DNA from: Tsuneonella rigui
GTDB taxonomy: Bacteria > Pseudomonadota > Alphaproteobacteria > Sphingomonadales > Sphingomonadaceae
DNA length: 64,000 nt
Reading direction: 5' to 3'
Assembly (NCBI RefSeq): GCF_003958625.1
Contig: NZ_RSEL01000003.1
Location: 26,247 to 90,246, forward strand
Part shown: positions 45,091 to 54,266 of the stretch, piece by piece
Position numbering within the stretch: the stretch's first letter is position 1
How the letters are laid out: each line of letters begins with the position of its first letter
Translations under genes and position numbers: made by a program
Notes under the pieces: generated by a model
The model's input: the letters and a program-made list of their open reading frames with translations, nothing else
Told to the model about the DNA's origin: nothing
Databases searched by the model: none

Positions 45091-46335
45091 GTGAGCGCGG
45101 CTAACACGCCCTCAATGATGGCCATGGACATCGACGCGCCCGTGCGCGTGCCCCTGCGCGCGGTGATCGCATCGATCGCCGGCCTGTGGCTGTGCTATTT
45201 CGTCCTCAATTCCATCCGCTCGGCGATCGGGCTGGAGATGCAGGGCGAACTGCTGTGGCGGCGGGGCCTGGTATGCCTCGCGGGCGTCGCCATCACGCTG
45301 ATGGTCTGGCTGGTCCTGCAATTGTTCGATCGCCGACGGCTATGGCTACAGATCGTCGCCGCGCTGATCCTTGCGATGCCCGCTGCCATTCTCATCGTGC
45401 TGGCGAACGAGCGGGTGTTCGCCGACGTGCAGGAGCGCGTTAACACCAAGGTCGCCGAGCGCCAGGGCTACGCGCTGCGCCGCGACCAGGCGGGCAACCT
45501 CGTCATCGAAGGCCCCGCGGCCGATGCAACCGACGGCGCCGATCCGTTGGGATCGGACGGGCCGCGCGCGCAACTCGTGCTGCCCAACGAAGACCGCGCG
45601 GGCACGCGCATGGTGGCGCTGCTCGACCTCGCGCTCGGCCGCTACTTCCTGTTTCTCGCTTGGGCCGCGCTCTATTTCTCGCTGCTCGCCGGCGAGCGCA
45701 CCCGGGCGGCGGAACGGCGTGAGGCGCGCTTCCGCAACGCCGCGCGTGCGTCCGAGCTGCGCTCGCTGCGCTATCAGGTGAACCCGCACTTCCTGTTCAA
45801 CGCGCTCAACTCGCTGTCGTCGCTGGTGATGACCGGCAAGTCCGAACGCGCCGAGGAGATGATCCAGGGATTGTCGAGCTTCTATCGCCACAGCCTGGCC
45901 GACGATCCCACCGGCGACGCGGAGCTGGCCGACGAGATCGCCCTGCAGCGCGACTATCTCGCGGTCGAAGCGCTCCGGTTTCCCGACCGCCTGCGCGTCC
46001 AGATCGACTTGCCGGATGAACTGGCCGATGCGCGCATCCCCGGCATGATCCTGCAGCCGCTGGTCGAGAACTCGGTCAAGTACGCGGTCGCGCCGGTCAA
46101 TCGGCCGGTGACGATCAGTATCTCTGCGCGCGAGGAGTTCGGGCGTCTCGTGGTCACCGTCAGCGACGACGGGCCGGGTGTCCCCGGTACCGCGCGCGGG
46201 GGCTTCGGGATCGGCCTCGCCAACGTGCGGGACCGGCTGGCAGCCCGCTTTGGAGGAGAGGCAATGATCGTTTCGGGCCCGGTCGAGGGCGGATATCGCA
46301 GCGAATTGCGGCTGCCGCTGGTGCATCATGACTGA
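45091..46335 (+). CDS. LytS-type membrane histidine kinase
   Basis: A 414-residue sensor kinase with four predicted membrane segments (about 22-40, 52-72, 78-98, 180-200) around a roughly 80-residue extracytoplasmic loop. The H-box LRYQVNPHFLFNALNSLSSL is of the His_kinase/LytS type. The ATPase lobe has ILQPLVENSVKYAV and DDGPGVPG ... GFGIGLANVRDRL. GTG start with GAGGG upstream. Overlaps its response regulator by 8 bases. The stimulus is unknown. Confidence 0.92.
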   Translation: MSAANTPSMMAMDIDAPVRVPLRAVIASIAGLWLCYFVLNSIRSAIGLEMQGELLWRRGLVCLAGVAITLMVWLVLQLFDRRRLWLQIVAALILAMPAAILIVLANERVFADVQERVNTKVAERQGYALRRDQAGNLVIEGPAADATDGADPLGSDGPRAQLVLPNEDRAGTRMVALLDLALGRYFLFLAWAALYFSLLAGERTRAAERREARFRNAARASELRSLRYQVNPHFLFNALNSLSSLVMTGKSERAEEMIQGLSSFYRHSLADDPTGDAELADEIALQRDYLAVEALRFPDRLRVQIDLPDELADARIPGMILQPLVENSVKYAVAPVNRPVTISISAREEFGRLVVTVSDDGPGVPGTARGGFGIGLANVRDRLAARFGGEAMIVSGPVEGGYRSELRLPLVHHD

Positions 46336-47068
46336 TACCCCTTCACCGGAGCTGCGCACCCTGATCGTTGACGATGAGCCGCTCGCGGTCGAACGAATGC
46401 AGGTCATATGCGCCCGCTTGCCGGAATTGCGAGTGATCGGCACCGCGAGCGACGGTGCTGCCGCGCTGCGGCTGATCGAGGCGCTCTCGCCCGAGCTGGT
46501 CCTGCTTGACCTGACGATGCCCGAAGTCGACGGCTTGGCGGTGGCGCGCAAGCTCGCCAAGCAGTCGCGCCGCCCGGCGGTGATCTTCGTCACTGCGCAC
46601 GAACATTTCGCGGTCGAGGCGTTCGACCTCGACGCGGTGGACTATGTGTTGAAGCCGGTGGCGCCCGAGCGGCTGCGACGGGCGATCGACCGCGCGCTCG
46701 CGCGACGGGGCAGTGATGGCGGCCATACCGAAGGCGCGTGGCTGGAAGAGCTATGGGTGCCGCACCGCGCCGAGCTGTTGCGGATCGAAGTAGCGCAAGT
46801 GAGCCGGATCGACGCTGAGCGCGACTATGTGCGGCTGCACGTCGGTGACCGCAGCTATCTGTTGCTGCAGACGATTGCGGGCCTGGAGTCGCGGCTCGAT
46901 CCGACGCAGTTCATCCGCATCCATCGTTCCACGATCCTGCGGCGCGACTGCATTCGCGGGCTTCGCCACGACGGACTGGGTGTATGGTCGATCGAGCTCG
47001 ACGATGGCGACACTTTGCGGATCGGCCGCACCTATCTCGCCAAGGTCAAGGCGATGGCGGGCCGCTAG
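46328..47068 (+). CDS. LytTR-type response regulator
   Basis: A 246-residue regulator. The receiver domain (1-120) has acidic Asp15/Asp16, phospho-acceptor Asp61 in LVLLDLTMPEVDGL and Lys in DYVLKPVAPE. The LytTR DNA-binding domain (about 145-246) shows ISRIDAERDYVRLHVGDRSY-type and FIRIHRSTILRRDCIRGL motifs. Paired with the overlapping LytS-type kinase; no adjacent target gene is evident except the convergent urcA. Confidence 0.94.
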   Translation: MTDTPSPELRTLIVDDEPLAVERMQVICARLPELRVIGTASDGAAALRLIEALSPELVLLDLTMPEVDGLAVARKLAKQSRRPAVIFVTAHEHFAVEAFDLDAVDYVLKPVAPERLRRAIDRALARRGSDGGHTEGAWLEELWVPHRAELLRIEVAQVSRIDAERDYVRLHVGDRSYLLLQTIAGLESRLDPTQFIRIHRSTILRRDCIRGLRHDGLGVWSIELDDGDTLRIGRTYLAKVKAMAGR

Positions 47069-47110
47069 AGGTTTCGCCCTCCGCGACCCGCCCCGCAATT
47101 TTCAGACGGA

Positions 47111-47404
47111 TCAGCCGCCCTTGCCAGTTTGCCGCTCGATCACCGCGGCCAGCTGTTCCTTGGCGAGCTTACGCGCCGAAGCGACGCACTTGGCCGTGCC
47201 GTTGCCCTTGACGCGCGACCCGGTCATCGCGCGGTCGGCTCCGCAATAAATGCGCGAAGCGGTGTCGATGCGCCGGTCGAGGGTCTTGAGATCCTTGGCG
47301 CTGGAAAGGTCGAGATCCTTGTACTCGACGACGAAGTCGTTGGCGACGGCCGGGGCGGCAACGCCCAGGGCCAACGCGGCGAACGCTAACACGTTAATGC
47401 GCAT
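47111..47404 (-). CDS. UrcA family protein
   Basis: A 97-residue exported protein of the UrcA family, found mainly in sphingomonads and caulobacters. Signal peptide 1-21 (ending AVA). The mature part has EYKDLDLSSAKDLKTLDRRI and two Cys (RIYCGADRA, TAKCVASAR) that probably pair. Function unknown. Confidence 0.85.
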   Translation of the reverse strand: MRINVLAFAALALGVAAPAVANDFVVEYKDLDLSSAKDLKTLDRRIDTASRIYCGADRAMTGSRVKGNGTAKCVASARKLAKEQLAAVIERQTGKGG

Positions 47405-47718
47405 GTCGTTGTGCTCCCTTGAGGTACTGTGGCGGCTGCCTCCGACTGGGGACTGGGTGACAACCGCCTAAGCGTTGGAATATGCGGGATGATCTTTCCG
47501 GTCATGCGAGGGTCGACGATCCGCATGGCCGCGCCGACCACCGCGCAGTTCGACCGACGACCGGCTGACGGCGCCGGATCGACCGCCATTGGCAGCCGAC
47601 GAACGGCTTTGCTTCGGCACATGGCGCACGGATGTTGCGCAGCTCTCCGCGTTTGAAGGGCAGATGTTTCGCACGCTCCGATCTCGGAACCCGGCGGGCG
47701 CTGCGGCGCTTGGTCCAT
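47405..47718. other. Gap between urcA and the diacylglycerol-kinase-like gene
   Basis: 314 bases carrying both divergent promoters. No convincing hexamers, repeat or RNA gene were found. Open frames run through it, one of them continuous with the plus-strand kinase gene, so that gene could start up to 29 codons earlier (ATG at 47632). Confidence 0.4.
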
Positions 47719-48570
47719 ATGGCGGGCACGGGCGACACATGGCTGATCTACAACGGCGCCAGCGGCAGCCACGATGATGCGGGATTGCAGCAGCTCGCCG
47801 CCGCGTTGTCGGACGCCGGTCACGCGCCGGCAAAGGTCATCGATTGCAAGAATGGCACGCCGGGCGCGCAAGAAGTGAATGCGGCCGGGCTCGGCTTGGT
47901 CGTGGTTCACGGCGGCGACGGCACGATCAGCCGCACGCTCGCCGGGCTCGAGGGATTCGGCGGCGCCGTCCTTCCGTTACCCGGCGGAACCTTCAACCTG
48001 CTGGCGCGCGAGATATTCGGCGAGCGCGATCCGCTCGAGATTGTCGCGCTGCTGCGCGATGGCCGGCTTTCGGCTTCGCGCCGGATGTGCATTCGCGGCG
48101 AGGGTGTGCTGGCCTTGGCGGAGTTGCTCGCCGGGCCCGGGGCGAAGTGGGCCGACGTCCGCGAAGGCCTGCGCGACAGCAACTTGGGCGAGGTCATCGC
48201 TAAGGGCTGGGATGCTGCCGCAACCAGCGCGGTGGGGCCGATGGTCGAGCTCGCCGAGCCGCAGGCCGGCCGCGCGGAAGGTTATGCCGGCATCCGCTTC
48301 TGTCCCCGCGCCGCTGGCATGACGATCGACGGCTACGGCGCGGAAGGGCTGGGCGACTATGTCCAGCAGGGCATCGCGATCCTCAAGCGCGACTTCCGGG
48401 AAGGTCCGCACGATGAGCTGGGGCAGGCGCCCACCGTGGTTTGCCGTTCACTCGAAGGCGAACCGATTCCGCTCATGGTCGACGGCGAAAGGAGCGAAGG
48501 CAAACCCGAGTTGACCTTTTCGCTCGACACCTTCGACTGCGATCTGCTTGGGCCGGCGGATGGTCGATAG
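47719..48570 (+). CDS. Diacylglycerol kinase-like lipid kinase
   Basis: A 283-residue protein with the DAGK catalytic core: VVVHGGDGTISRTLAG (GGDGT motif) and PLPGGTFNLLAREIFG. It would phosphorylate a lipid such as diacylglycerol or sphingoid base, or act on a related substrate. The N-terminus is uncertain because no ribosome-binding site is obvious at the ATG chosen. Overlaps the following metallophosphoesterase gene, suggesting a functional pair. Confidence 0.82.
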   Translation: MAGTGDTWLIYNGASGSHDDAGLQQLAAALSDAGHAPAKVIDCKNGTPGAQEVNAAGLGLVVVHGGDGTISRTLAGLEGFGGAVLPLPGGTFNLLAREIFGERDPLEIVALLRDGRLSASRRMCIRGEGVLALAELLAGPGAKWADVREGLRDSNLGEVIAKGWDAAATSAVGPMVELAEPQAGRAEGYAGIRFCPRAAGMTIDGYGAEGLGDYVQQGIAILKRDFREGPHDELGQAPTVVCRSLEGEPIPLMVDGERSEGKPELTFSLDTFDCDLLGPADGR

Positions 48571-49420
48571 TACGCTGCTGTTCCACTTGTCCGACATCCA
48601 CTTCGGGCTCGAGCACAACCGCGCGCTCAATTGGGTCGCGCACGAGGTGGCGACGCGCAAGCCGGCGGCGGTGGTGATCACCGGCGACCTGACGATGCGC
48701 GCGCGCAGCCGCGAATTTGCCGCCGCACGCGAGTGGATCCTGTCGCTCCACGCACCGGTTACGGTGGAGGTCGGCAACCACGACCTGCCCTACTTCAACC
48801 TGATCGAACGGTTCTTTGACCCTTATCGCAAGTTCCGCGGCATGGAGTCGGTGGTCGAGAAGGAGCTCGACCTGCCCGGCATTGCGATCGTGCCGCTCAA
48901 GACGACCGTGCGGATGCAGCCGCGCCTTGATTGGTCGAAGGGCTGGGTGAGCGAGGCTGCGCTCGACAAGTGCCTAGCGACGATCGACGCGCTGCCTCCG
49001 GGCAAGAAAGTGCTGGTGACGGTCCATCACCCGCTGGTCGAAGTTGGCACCAAGGGCACCGCGCTCACCCGAGGCGGGACCAAGGCGCTCGCCGCGCTCG
49101 CCCAGCGCAAGATCACCGCCGTGCTCTCGGGCCACGTGCACGATCCGTTCGATATGCAGCAGGAGACCGTCAACGGACCGGTGCGGATGATCGGCGCGGG
49201 CACGCTGTCGCAGCGGATTCGCTCGACCCCGCAGAGTTTTAACGAACTGCGCCTCGAGCCCGATGGGCGGCTATGCGTCGAGGCGCGCAACTTGCAGGAC
49301 GTGCCGACCGAGGCGATGAAGATCGAGGACGTGCCGGAGGACGCTATGCCCCCGCGCGCGCCGGGCGAGCCGGTTGCGCCCGTCGGCGCGGTGCCGCGGA
49401 CCGATCCGCCGGTGCACTAG
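48560..49420 (+). CDS. Calcineurin-like metallophosphoesterase
   Basis: A 286-residue phosphoesterase with all metal-binding motifs: HLSDIHFG, ITGDLTMR, VGNHDLP, VHHPLV and SGHVHDP. Close in type to cyclic-nucleotide or lipid headgroup phosphodiesterases of the CpdA/LpxH superfamily, without clear assignment. The C-terminus is a Pro-rich tail. The ATG lies inside the end of the upstream lipid kinase gene. Convergent 4-base overlap with the acyltransferase gene. Confidence 0.9.
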   Translation: MVDSTLLFHLSDIHFGLEHNRALNWVAHEVATRKPAAVVITGDLTMRARSREFAAAREWILSLHAPVTVEVGNHDLPYFNLIERFFDPYRKFRGMESVVEKELDLPGIAIVPLKTTVRMQPRLDWSKGWVSEAALDKCLATIDALPPGKKVLVTVHHPLVEVGTKGTALTRGGTKALAALAQRKITAVLSGHVHDPFDMQQETVNGPVRMIGAGTLSQRIRSTPQSFNELRLEPDGRLCVEARNLQDVPTEAMKIEDVPEDAMPPRAPGEPVAPVGAVPRTDPPVH

Positions 49421-51426
49421 GTTCCCGAGCTACGCTTCTTGTCAGCAATTGCTTTGGTGAGTGCTGGTGCCAAGAGCGGCATCGTGCGCGCTGCGCCCCA
49501 GTGCGAAAGATGGTCCATATCGTACCAGGACGAATGGCCGGCATCGCCGATCCGGCAAGTTGCGCCCGCGCACAAGATGGGCGCAAGGTCGACAGTGGTG
49601 AACTCACCGGCCGAGCGACGCACCGCCCCATCGATCGCCCGCTGCAGGCGGCCGTACGACGCGCGATGGTGATCAAGGCTCACGCTGGTTCGTAACATCG
49701 CCTGGTCCAAGGAAATATCATCCAAGGTCGTAGCAAAGTAAGGTTTCTCAGGGGAAACAAGCTGGACTGGCGCTTGATGCACGAGGATTACAGGAATCCT
49801 AGCCTCAGAGAAAAAGCGAGCGGTACTTCCCAGCCGATCAATCACCGCTCTGTTAGAAGCTGCTTTGTCGCTTTTGATATCAAACTCGTTCCCAACGTAT
49901 CGAAAATCTCCAGGTTTGTCCCCAATGGTATAAAGCGCCCATCTGCCAATTAGGACGACAGCGTCAAAATCTTTTACCGCGCTGGCGGAAAAAGCCTGAT
50001 GGTTGCGAGAATTGCAATCATAGCGAAGTGAGTCGCGCCGCAAGACGAACGCGTCTTTGAGCGGGATGCATGTGCTCATAGCGGTGAACCGCACCTCGAC
50101 ATGGTTTTTGATGCCCCAACTGTCGAGTGCCGGAAGGAACGACAAGGCGTGACTGTCGCCATAAACACCGATTTTCGTGGCCGCACCGAGCTGCCCACGC
50201 CGACAGAACCAATCCGAATACTTCGCAATCTCGGTGACAGTGCGATCCATGCAATCGCCTTCACCGATCCTCTCACTCATATCCCTGGTGACGCCGGGCG
50301 GCAGGCGAAAACCCGACGAAAATTCATCGAAGGATGCGCCAGCGGCACCGACTGCAGCAAAGGCGGACATCGCAATTACGCTCGAAGCGAAGACCGCTTT
50401 GCGGGTAGGGACGGGCCCATGCCCGCGCCTTCGGAAAGGCTGTTCGACGAAGCGCCAACTTAGCCAAGCAAGTGCCAAAGTAATCGCGACAAGCCCCAGC
50501 ATAAGAGCTTGGGACGGCTCCCCGATGCTCCGCAGTCGAGCGAAGGCGAAGAGGGGCTGGTGCCACAGGTAGGCGCTGTAGCTAATTAGGCCGATGCCAA
50601 CCAAAGGAGGCACTGAAAGGGCTTTGGCGACCCAAGTGTCGCGTGATCCGAAGACTAAGATCAAGGCGGTGCCGCCAACCGGGATCGTGGCATAGAGCCC
50701 CGGAAAAGACGTGTCGCCATCGAACCAGAAGATCGAGCCCACGATTGCCGAGAGGCCAAGGGCGGCCGCAAGATCGCCTTTGTAGGGTTCACGTCGGTGC
50801 AGCACGAGGGCGGATAGAGAGCCGGCCAATAGTTCCCACGCGCGAAACGGCGCAAGATAGAAGTTGGCGGTCGGCGCGAAACGCCAGCCCCACTCACTAA
50901 GACCCAGACTGACTAGCGCGCCAATTACGAACGCTGACACTATCCATTTACGTCCTAGTTTCCATATAAACATCAATATAAGTGGAAACAAAAGATAGAA
51001 CTGCTCCTCAACCGCCAAGCTCCAGGTGTGAAGCAATGGCTTCAATTCAGCCGAAGGAGCGAAATACCCCTGCTCGCGCCAGAACAGTATGTTGGAAGCA
51101 AAAAGCATCACCGAGACGATGCTCCATGCGAAGGAGCGTAGCTGCTCCGGGAGCATCCAAAGCGAAGCAAAGGGAAGGCAGGCTGCAATGACTACAAACA
51201 GCGCCGGAAGGATGCGACGCGCTCGACGCTCGTAAAATTCCGCTATCGAAAAGGTGCCGCGCTCCAAGCCCTCCAAGATGATGCCGGTTATTAGAAAACC
51301 GCTGATCACGAAGAAGACATCGACTCCGACAAACCCACCGCTGAACGTCGTCAGGCCGGCATGGAACAAGATGACCGGGAGCACAGCGATACTGCGCAAG
51401 CCATCGATTTCGCGCCGGTTCTTCAT
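49417..51426 (-). CDS. Membrane acyltransferase with SGNH domain (O-antigen/exopolysaccharide acetylation)
   Basis: A 669-residue OafA-type protein. The acyltransferase-3 membrane domain (about 1-365, roughly ten helices) has the family start REIDGLRSIAVLPVILFH and VFFVISGFLIT, plus RRARRILPAL. The periplasmic SGNH domain (about 420-669) has GVYGDSHALSF with the nucleophile Ser and DMDHLSHWGA with Asp/His. It would O-acetylate a surface polysaccharide. Clearly AT-richer than its neighbours, suggesting acquisition. An upstream extension over the rpsI terminator is rejected. Confidence 0.9.
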   Translation of the reverse strand: MKNRREIDGLRSIAVLPVILFHAGLTTFSGGFVGVDVFFVISGFLITGIILEGLERGTFSIAEFYERRARRILPALFVVIAACLPFASLWMLPEQLRSFAWSIVSVMLFASNILFWREQGYFAPSAELKPLLHTWSLAVEEQFYLLFPLILMFIWKLGRKWIVSAFVIGALVSLGLSEWGWRFAPTANFYLAPFRAWELLAGSLSALVLHRREPYKGDLAAALGLSAIVGSIFWFDGDTSFPGLYATIPVGGTALILVFGSRDTWVAKALSVPPLVGIGLISYSAYLWHQPLFAFARLRSIGEPSQALMLGLVAITLALAWLSWRFVEQPFRRRGHGPVPTRKAVFASSVIAMSAFAAVGAAGASFDEFSSGFRLPPGVTRDMSERIGEGDCMDRTVTEIAKYSDWFCRRGQLGAATKIGVYGDSHALSFLPALDSWGIKNHVEVRFTAMSTCIPLKDAFVLRRDSLRYDCNSRNHQAFSASAVKDFDAVVLIGRWALYTIGDKPGDFRYVGNEFDIKSDKAASNRAVIDRLGSTARFFSEARIPVILVHQAPVQLVSPEKPYFATTLDDISLDQAMLRTSVSLDHHRASYGRLQRAIDGAVRRSAGEFTTVDLAPILCAGATCRIGDAGHSSWYDMDHLSHWGAARTMPLLAPALTKAIADKKRSSGT

Positions 51427-51502
51427 GAGATTCCTGGAAATTCCTGAGGCGGATGTCCGCCGCTTGCCCAGCTTTACAGCAAAAAACCGGCAAGCAGTCG
51501 AC

Positions 51503-51533
51503 AAAAAGGGCGGCGCCTTGCGGCACCGCCCTT
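51503..51533 (-). terminator. Terminator of the rplM-rpsI operon
   Basis: Read on the minus strand: stem AGGGCGGTGCC / GGCGCCGCCCT around a GCAA loop, followed by five T residues, about 30 bases after the rpsI stop. Confidence 0.88.
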
Positions 51534-51563
51534 CCATTCCGCCGTCGCGGAAATCTGTAAAGT

Positions 51564-52115
51564 TTAGCGCTTCGAGAACTGGAAGCTGCGGCGGGCCTTG
51601 GCGCGGCCGTACTTCTTGCGTTCGACCACGCGGCTGTCGCGGGTGAGGAAGCCGGCGGCCTTGACCGTCGCCCGCAGGGTCGGCTCGTACTTCGACAGCG
51701 CCTGGGCGATGCCGTGCTTGACGGCGCCCGCCTGGCCCGAGAGACCGCCGCCCTTGACGGTGGCGATCACGTCGTACTGGCCGGCGCGATCGGTCAGGCC
51801 GAAGACCTGGTTGATCACGAGACGCAGCGTCGGACGCGCGAAGTAGACTTCCTGCTCGCGGCCGTTGACCACGATCTTGCCGCTGCCGGGCTTGAGCCAG
51901 ACGCGGGCAACCGCGTCCTTGCGGCGGCCGGTGGCGTAGGCGCGGCCCTGCTTGTCGAGCTCCTGCTCGCGCAGCGGGGCGTTGCTGACGACCGGAGTGA
52001 AGCCGGCCGGCGCGTCCTGCGCTTCCGCGGGCGCGGCAGCTTCGCCGCCAGCCAGGGTCTTGAGGTCGGCGAGATCCGACACGGTGTTGGTTGAGCCAGT
52101 GTCCTCGGGAGCCAT
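51564..52115 (-). CDS. rpsI: 30S ribosomal protein uS9
   Basis: A 183-residue uS9 with the core from about residue 55 on: [39 protein letters not shown] and the basic C-terminal tail [16 protein letters not shown] that reaches the P-site tRNA. The first 50 residues are an acidic, Ala-rich extension seen in sphingomonads and absent from E. coli S9. The start overlaps the rplM stop by one base (TAATG). Confidence 0.97.
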   Translation of the reverse strand: MAPEDTGSTNTVSDLADLKTLAGGEAAAPAEAQDAPAGFTPVVSNAPLREQELDKQGRAYATGRRKDAVARVWLKPGSGKIVVNGREQEVYFARPTLRLVINQVFGLTDRAGQYDVIATVKGGGLSGQAGAVKHGIAQALSKYEPTLRATVKAAGFLTRDSRVVERKKYGRAKARRSFQFSKR

Positions 52116-52594
52116 TACGCGGTGACCTTGTTCTTGCGATTCATCGAAGCCACGTCGAGCGGCTGGGGCTGGGTGCCGCCGTGCGGATGCTCGGTGCCGG
52201 CATAGAGGTGCAGCGCCTTCATCTGCTGACGGCCGAGCGGGCCGCGGGGGACCATGCGCTCGACGGCCTTTTCCAGCACGCGCTCAGGGAAGCGGCCTTC
52301 CAGCACCTTGGCGGCGGTCACTTCCTTGATCCCGCCGATGTAGCCGGTGTGCTTGTAGTACTTCTTCTGGCCGAGCTTGTTGCCGGTGAACTTCACCTTG
52401 TCGGCGTTGATCACGACAACGTGATCGCCGCAGTCGACGTGCGGGGTGAAGCTCGGCTTGTGCTTGCCGCGCAGGATGTTGGCGACGATCGTGGCGAGAC
52501 GGCCGACGACGAGGCCTTCGGCATCGATCAGATGCCACTTCTTCTCGACCTCGGCCGGCTTGATCGACCGGGTGGTCTTGCTGAGCGCCTTCAT
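52115..52594 (-). CDS. rplM: 50S ribosomal protein uL13
   Basis: A 159-residue uL13, first gene of the conserved rplM-rpsI pair. [38 protein letters not shown] and [17 protein letters not shown] are typical. Starts at MKALSKTT after AAGGA; a 20-residue upstream extension has no support. Confidence 0.97.
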   Translation of the reverse strand: MKALSKTTRSIKPAEVEKKWHLIDAEGLVVGRLATIVANILRGKHKPSFTPHVDCGDHVVVINADKVKFTGNKLGQKKYYKHTGYIGGIKEVTAAKVLEGRFPERVLEKAVERMVPRGPLGRQQMKALHLYAGTEHPHGGTQPQPLDVASMNRKNKVTA

Positions 52595-52651
52595 GGCTTG
52601 TCCTTGAAAATTGCGAAAATCGCGCACAGCGAAGCCGTGCGAAGGCGCGCC

Positions 52652-52679
52652 CAATGACGATCGAAGTCCAACAAGTCAA
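52652..52679 (-). promoter_or_regulatory. Possible rplM-rpsI promoter
   Basis: On the minus strand a TTGACT -35 (52674-52679) is followed after 16 bases by TCATTG (52652-52657), a weak -10. It is the only reasonable pair in the 129-base leader of rplM. Confidence 0.3.
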
Positions 52680-52723
52680 GCAAATCCGCGGTTTTACGGG
52701 GAGGTAAAATAATACCGCTGCCT

Positions 52724-53035
52724 TTAGCACTTCAGAGTCGCGAGCCATTCTGTGGTTGCTGGCGCGGCAGCGTCGCAACGCCAGCCGAGCACCGCTGGCG
52801 TATCGTAGGGGTGGAGTTCGGCGATGCGGGCGACGGCGCGATCGAGCAGCGACGCGTCGGTCTTGAACAGGACGCCGACCTCGCGTGCATCGCCGCGTTC
52901 GCCGTTCCATTCGTAGAGTGCGCGCAACGACCCGAGAATGTTGGCGCAGGCGATCAGCTTTTCATCGAGGAGTTGGGTGGCGACCGCGGCCGCGCGGTCC
53001 TCGTCGGGGAAGGGACACCAGATGAGGGCGGTCAT
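52724..53035 (-). CDS. cutA: Divalent-cation tolerance protein CutA
   Basis: A 103-residue trimeric CutA1 protein. LLDEKLIACANILGSLRALY and FKTDASLLDRAVARIAELHPYDTPAV are the family signatures. Its role in metal tolerance is only loosely defined. ATGA overlap with ctaA. A longer frame through ctaA is not real. Confidence 0.92.
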   Translation of the reverse strand: MTALIWCPFPDEDRAAAVATQLLDEKLIACANILGSLRALYEWNGERGDAREVGVLFKTDASLLDRAVARIAELHPYDTPAVLGWRCDAAAPATTEWLATLKC

Positions 53036-54114
53036 CGGCGGCCCAGCGCGTGCACTGCCCACACTGTCGCCGCGACCAGCAGCGCGCCGACCGTCTGGTG
53101 CAGCACCGCCAACCACAGCGCGACCCCGCTCCACACGGTGGCGATGCCGAGCAAAATCTGCGTGCCGAATGCCGAGTGGACCGCGACCGAGGCAGGCCTT
53201 TCGATCCGCCGCACCTGGCGAGCAAGTATGATTAGCAGCGCGACTACCGCCCAAGCCCACCAGCGGTGGAGGAAGTGGATCAGGAACGGATCGTGCCCCA
53301 ACGCCCATAGCGCGCCGGCAGCCCAGTCGACCCCGTCGGGAAACAGCTTGCCCTGCATCAGCGGCCAGGCGTTCCACTCGAACCACCCGCCGCCCGCGAC
53401 TACGCCCGCGCGCAGTCCTGCGACCCACGCGCCGAGCAGGAGTTGCATCGCTAGCGCCGCCAGCACCGCCCAGCCGAAGCCGGTCACCCGGGCCGGGCGC
53501 GCGGCGGGATCGCGCGCCAGCACCAGCAGGTCGAGCGCGGTCCACACCAGCCCGCCGAGCGTCAACAGCGCGGTCAGCAGGTGCGCAGCGAGGCGGAAGT
53601 GGCTGACCTTCACGTCGTTGACGATGCCCGATTCGACCATCCACCAGCCGATCGCACCTTGCAGCCCGATCAGCGCGATCAGCGCGATCAAGCGCGGCGT
53701 GTATCCCGCAGGAATCTGCCGCCGCGCCCAGAACCACGCAGTCACCGCCACCAGCACCAGCCCGATCGTGCGCGCGAGCAGGCGATGCACCCACTCCCAG
53801 AAGTAGATGAACTTGTAGGTCGCCAGCGTCATCCCGGCGGGCCCGTTGATTTCGGTGAACTGCGGCGTCTGGCGATAGGCGTCGAATTCTGCCTGCCACT
53901 GCCCCTGGCTGAGCGGCGGGAGTGCGCCGGTGACGGGTTTCCATTCGGTGATCGAAACGCCCGATTCGGTCAGCCGGGTGATCCCGCCGACCACGACGAT
54001 CGCCAGCACCAGCGCGGCGACGACGAGCAGCCACAGCGCGAGCGCGCGCGGGCGTCGTTGATCCTCCGGATCAGCTTCGCTTCCGACAGGCTCAGGACGA
54101 GCGGATGTTGGCAT
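53032..54114 (-). CDS. ctaA: Heme A synthase (COX15/CtaA)
   Basis: A 360-residue membrane enzyme with about eight helices that oxidises heme O to heme A for cytochrome c oxidase. RLTESGVSITEWKPVTGALPP is the alphaproteobacterial CtaA signature; conserved His residues lie in FYFWEWVHRLLARTIGL-type, FRLAAHL and FLHRWWAW segments. The first dozen codons (RPEPVGS region) are encoded by a REP-like repeat. Confidence 0.93.
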   Translation of the reverse strand: MPTSARPEPVGSEADPEDQRRPRALALWLLVVAALVLAIVVVGGITRLTESGVSITEWKPVTGALPPLSQGQWQAEFDAYRQTPQFTEINGPAGMTLATYKFIYFWEWVHRLLARTIGLVLVAVTAWFWARRQIPAGYTPRLIALIALIGLQGAIGWWMVESGIVNDVKVSHFRLAAHLLTALLTLGGLVWTALDLLVLARDPAARPARVTGFGWAVLAALAMQLLLGAWVAGLRAGVVAGGGWFEWNAWPLMQGKLFPDGVDWAAGALWALGHDPFLIHFLHRWWAWAVVALLIILARQVRRIERPASVAVHSAFGTQILLGIATVWSGVALWLAVLHQTVGALLVAATVWAVHALGRR

Positions 54115-54158
54115 TAGATATCTTTCTCCCGACCCCGCTCATGCTGAGCTTGTCGAAG
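54081..54158. repeat. Inverted pair of REP-like sequences at the ctaA/merC junction
   Basis: Two copies of the CCTGAGCYTGTCGRAG-type repeat in opposite orientation: 54081-54102 on the minus strand (inside the ctaA 5' end) and 54137-54158 on the plus strand. The 22-base arms match at 17 positions and are separated by 34 bases. Confidence 0.75.
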
Positions 54159-54227
54159 CATTCCATCGGGCGCGCTTGTGCGTCGCGCCGCCGTAATTCG
54201 CAAGGCGGCGGGAACGGTATCGGTTGC

Positions 54228-54245
54228 GTAACGATACAGCGTTAC
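54228..54245. promoter_or_regulatory. Palindromic operator candidate upstream of the MerC gene
   Basis: GTAACG, 6 bases, CGTTAC: a perfect 6-bp inverted repeat ending 21 bases before the ATG at 54267. Its size and AT-centred layout resemble operators of Fur/Zur-type metal regulators, but this is only an inference. Confidence 0.45.
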
Positions 54246-54266
54246 ATAGATAGCGCACGCGAGCTT

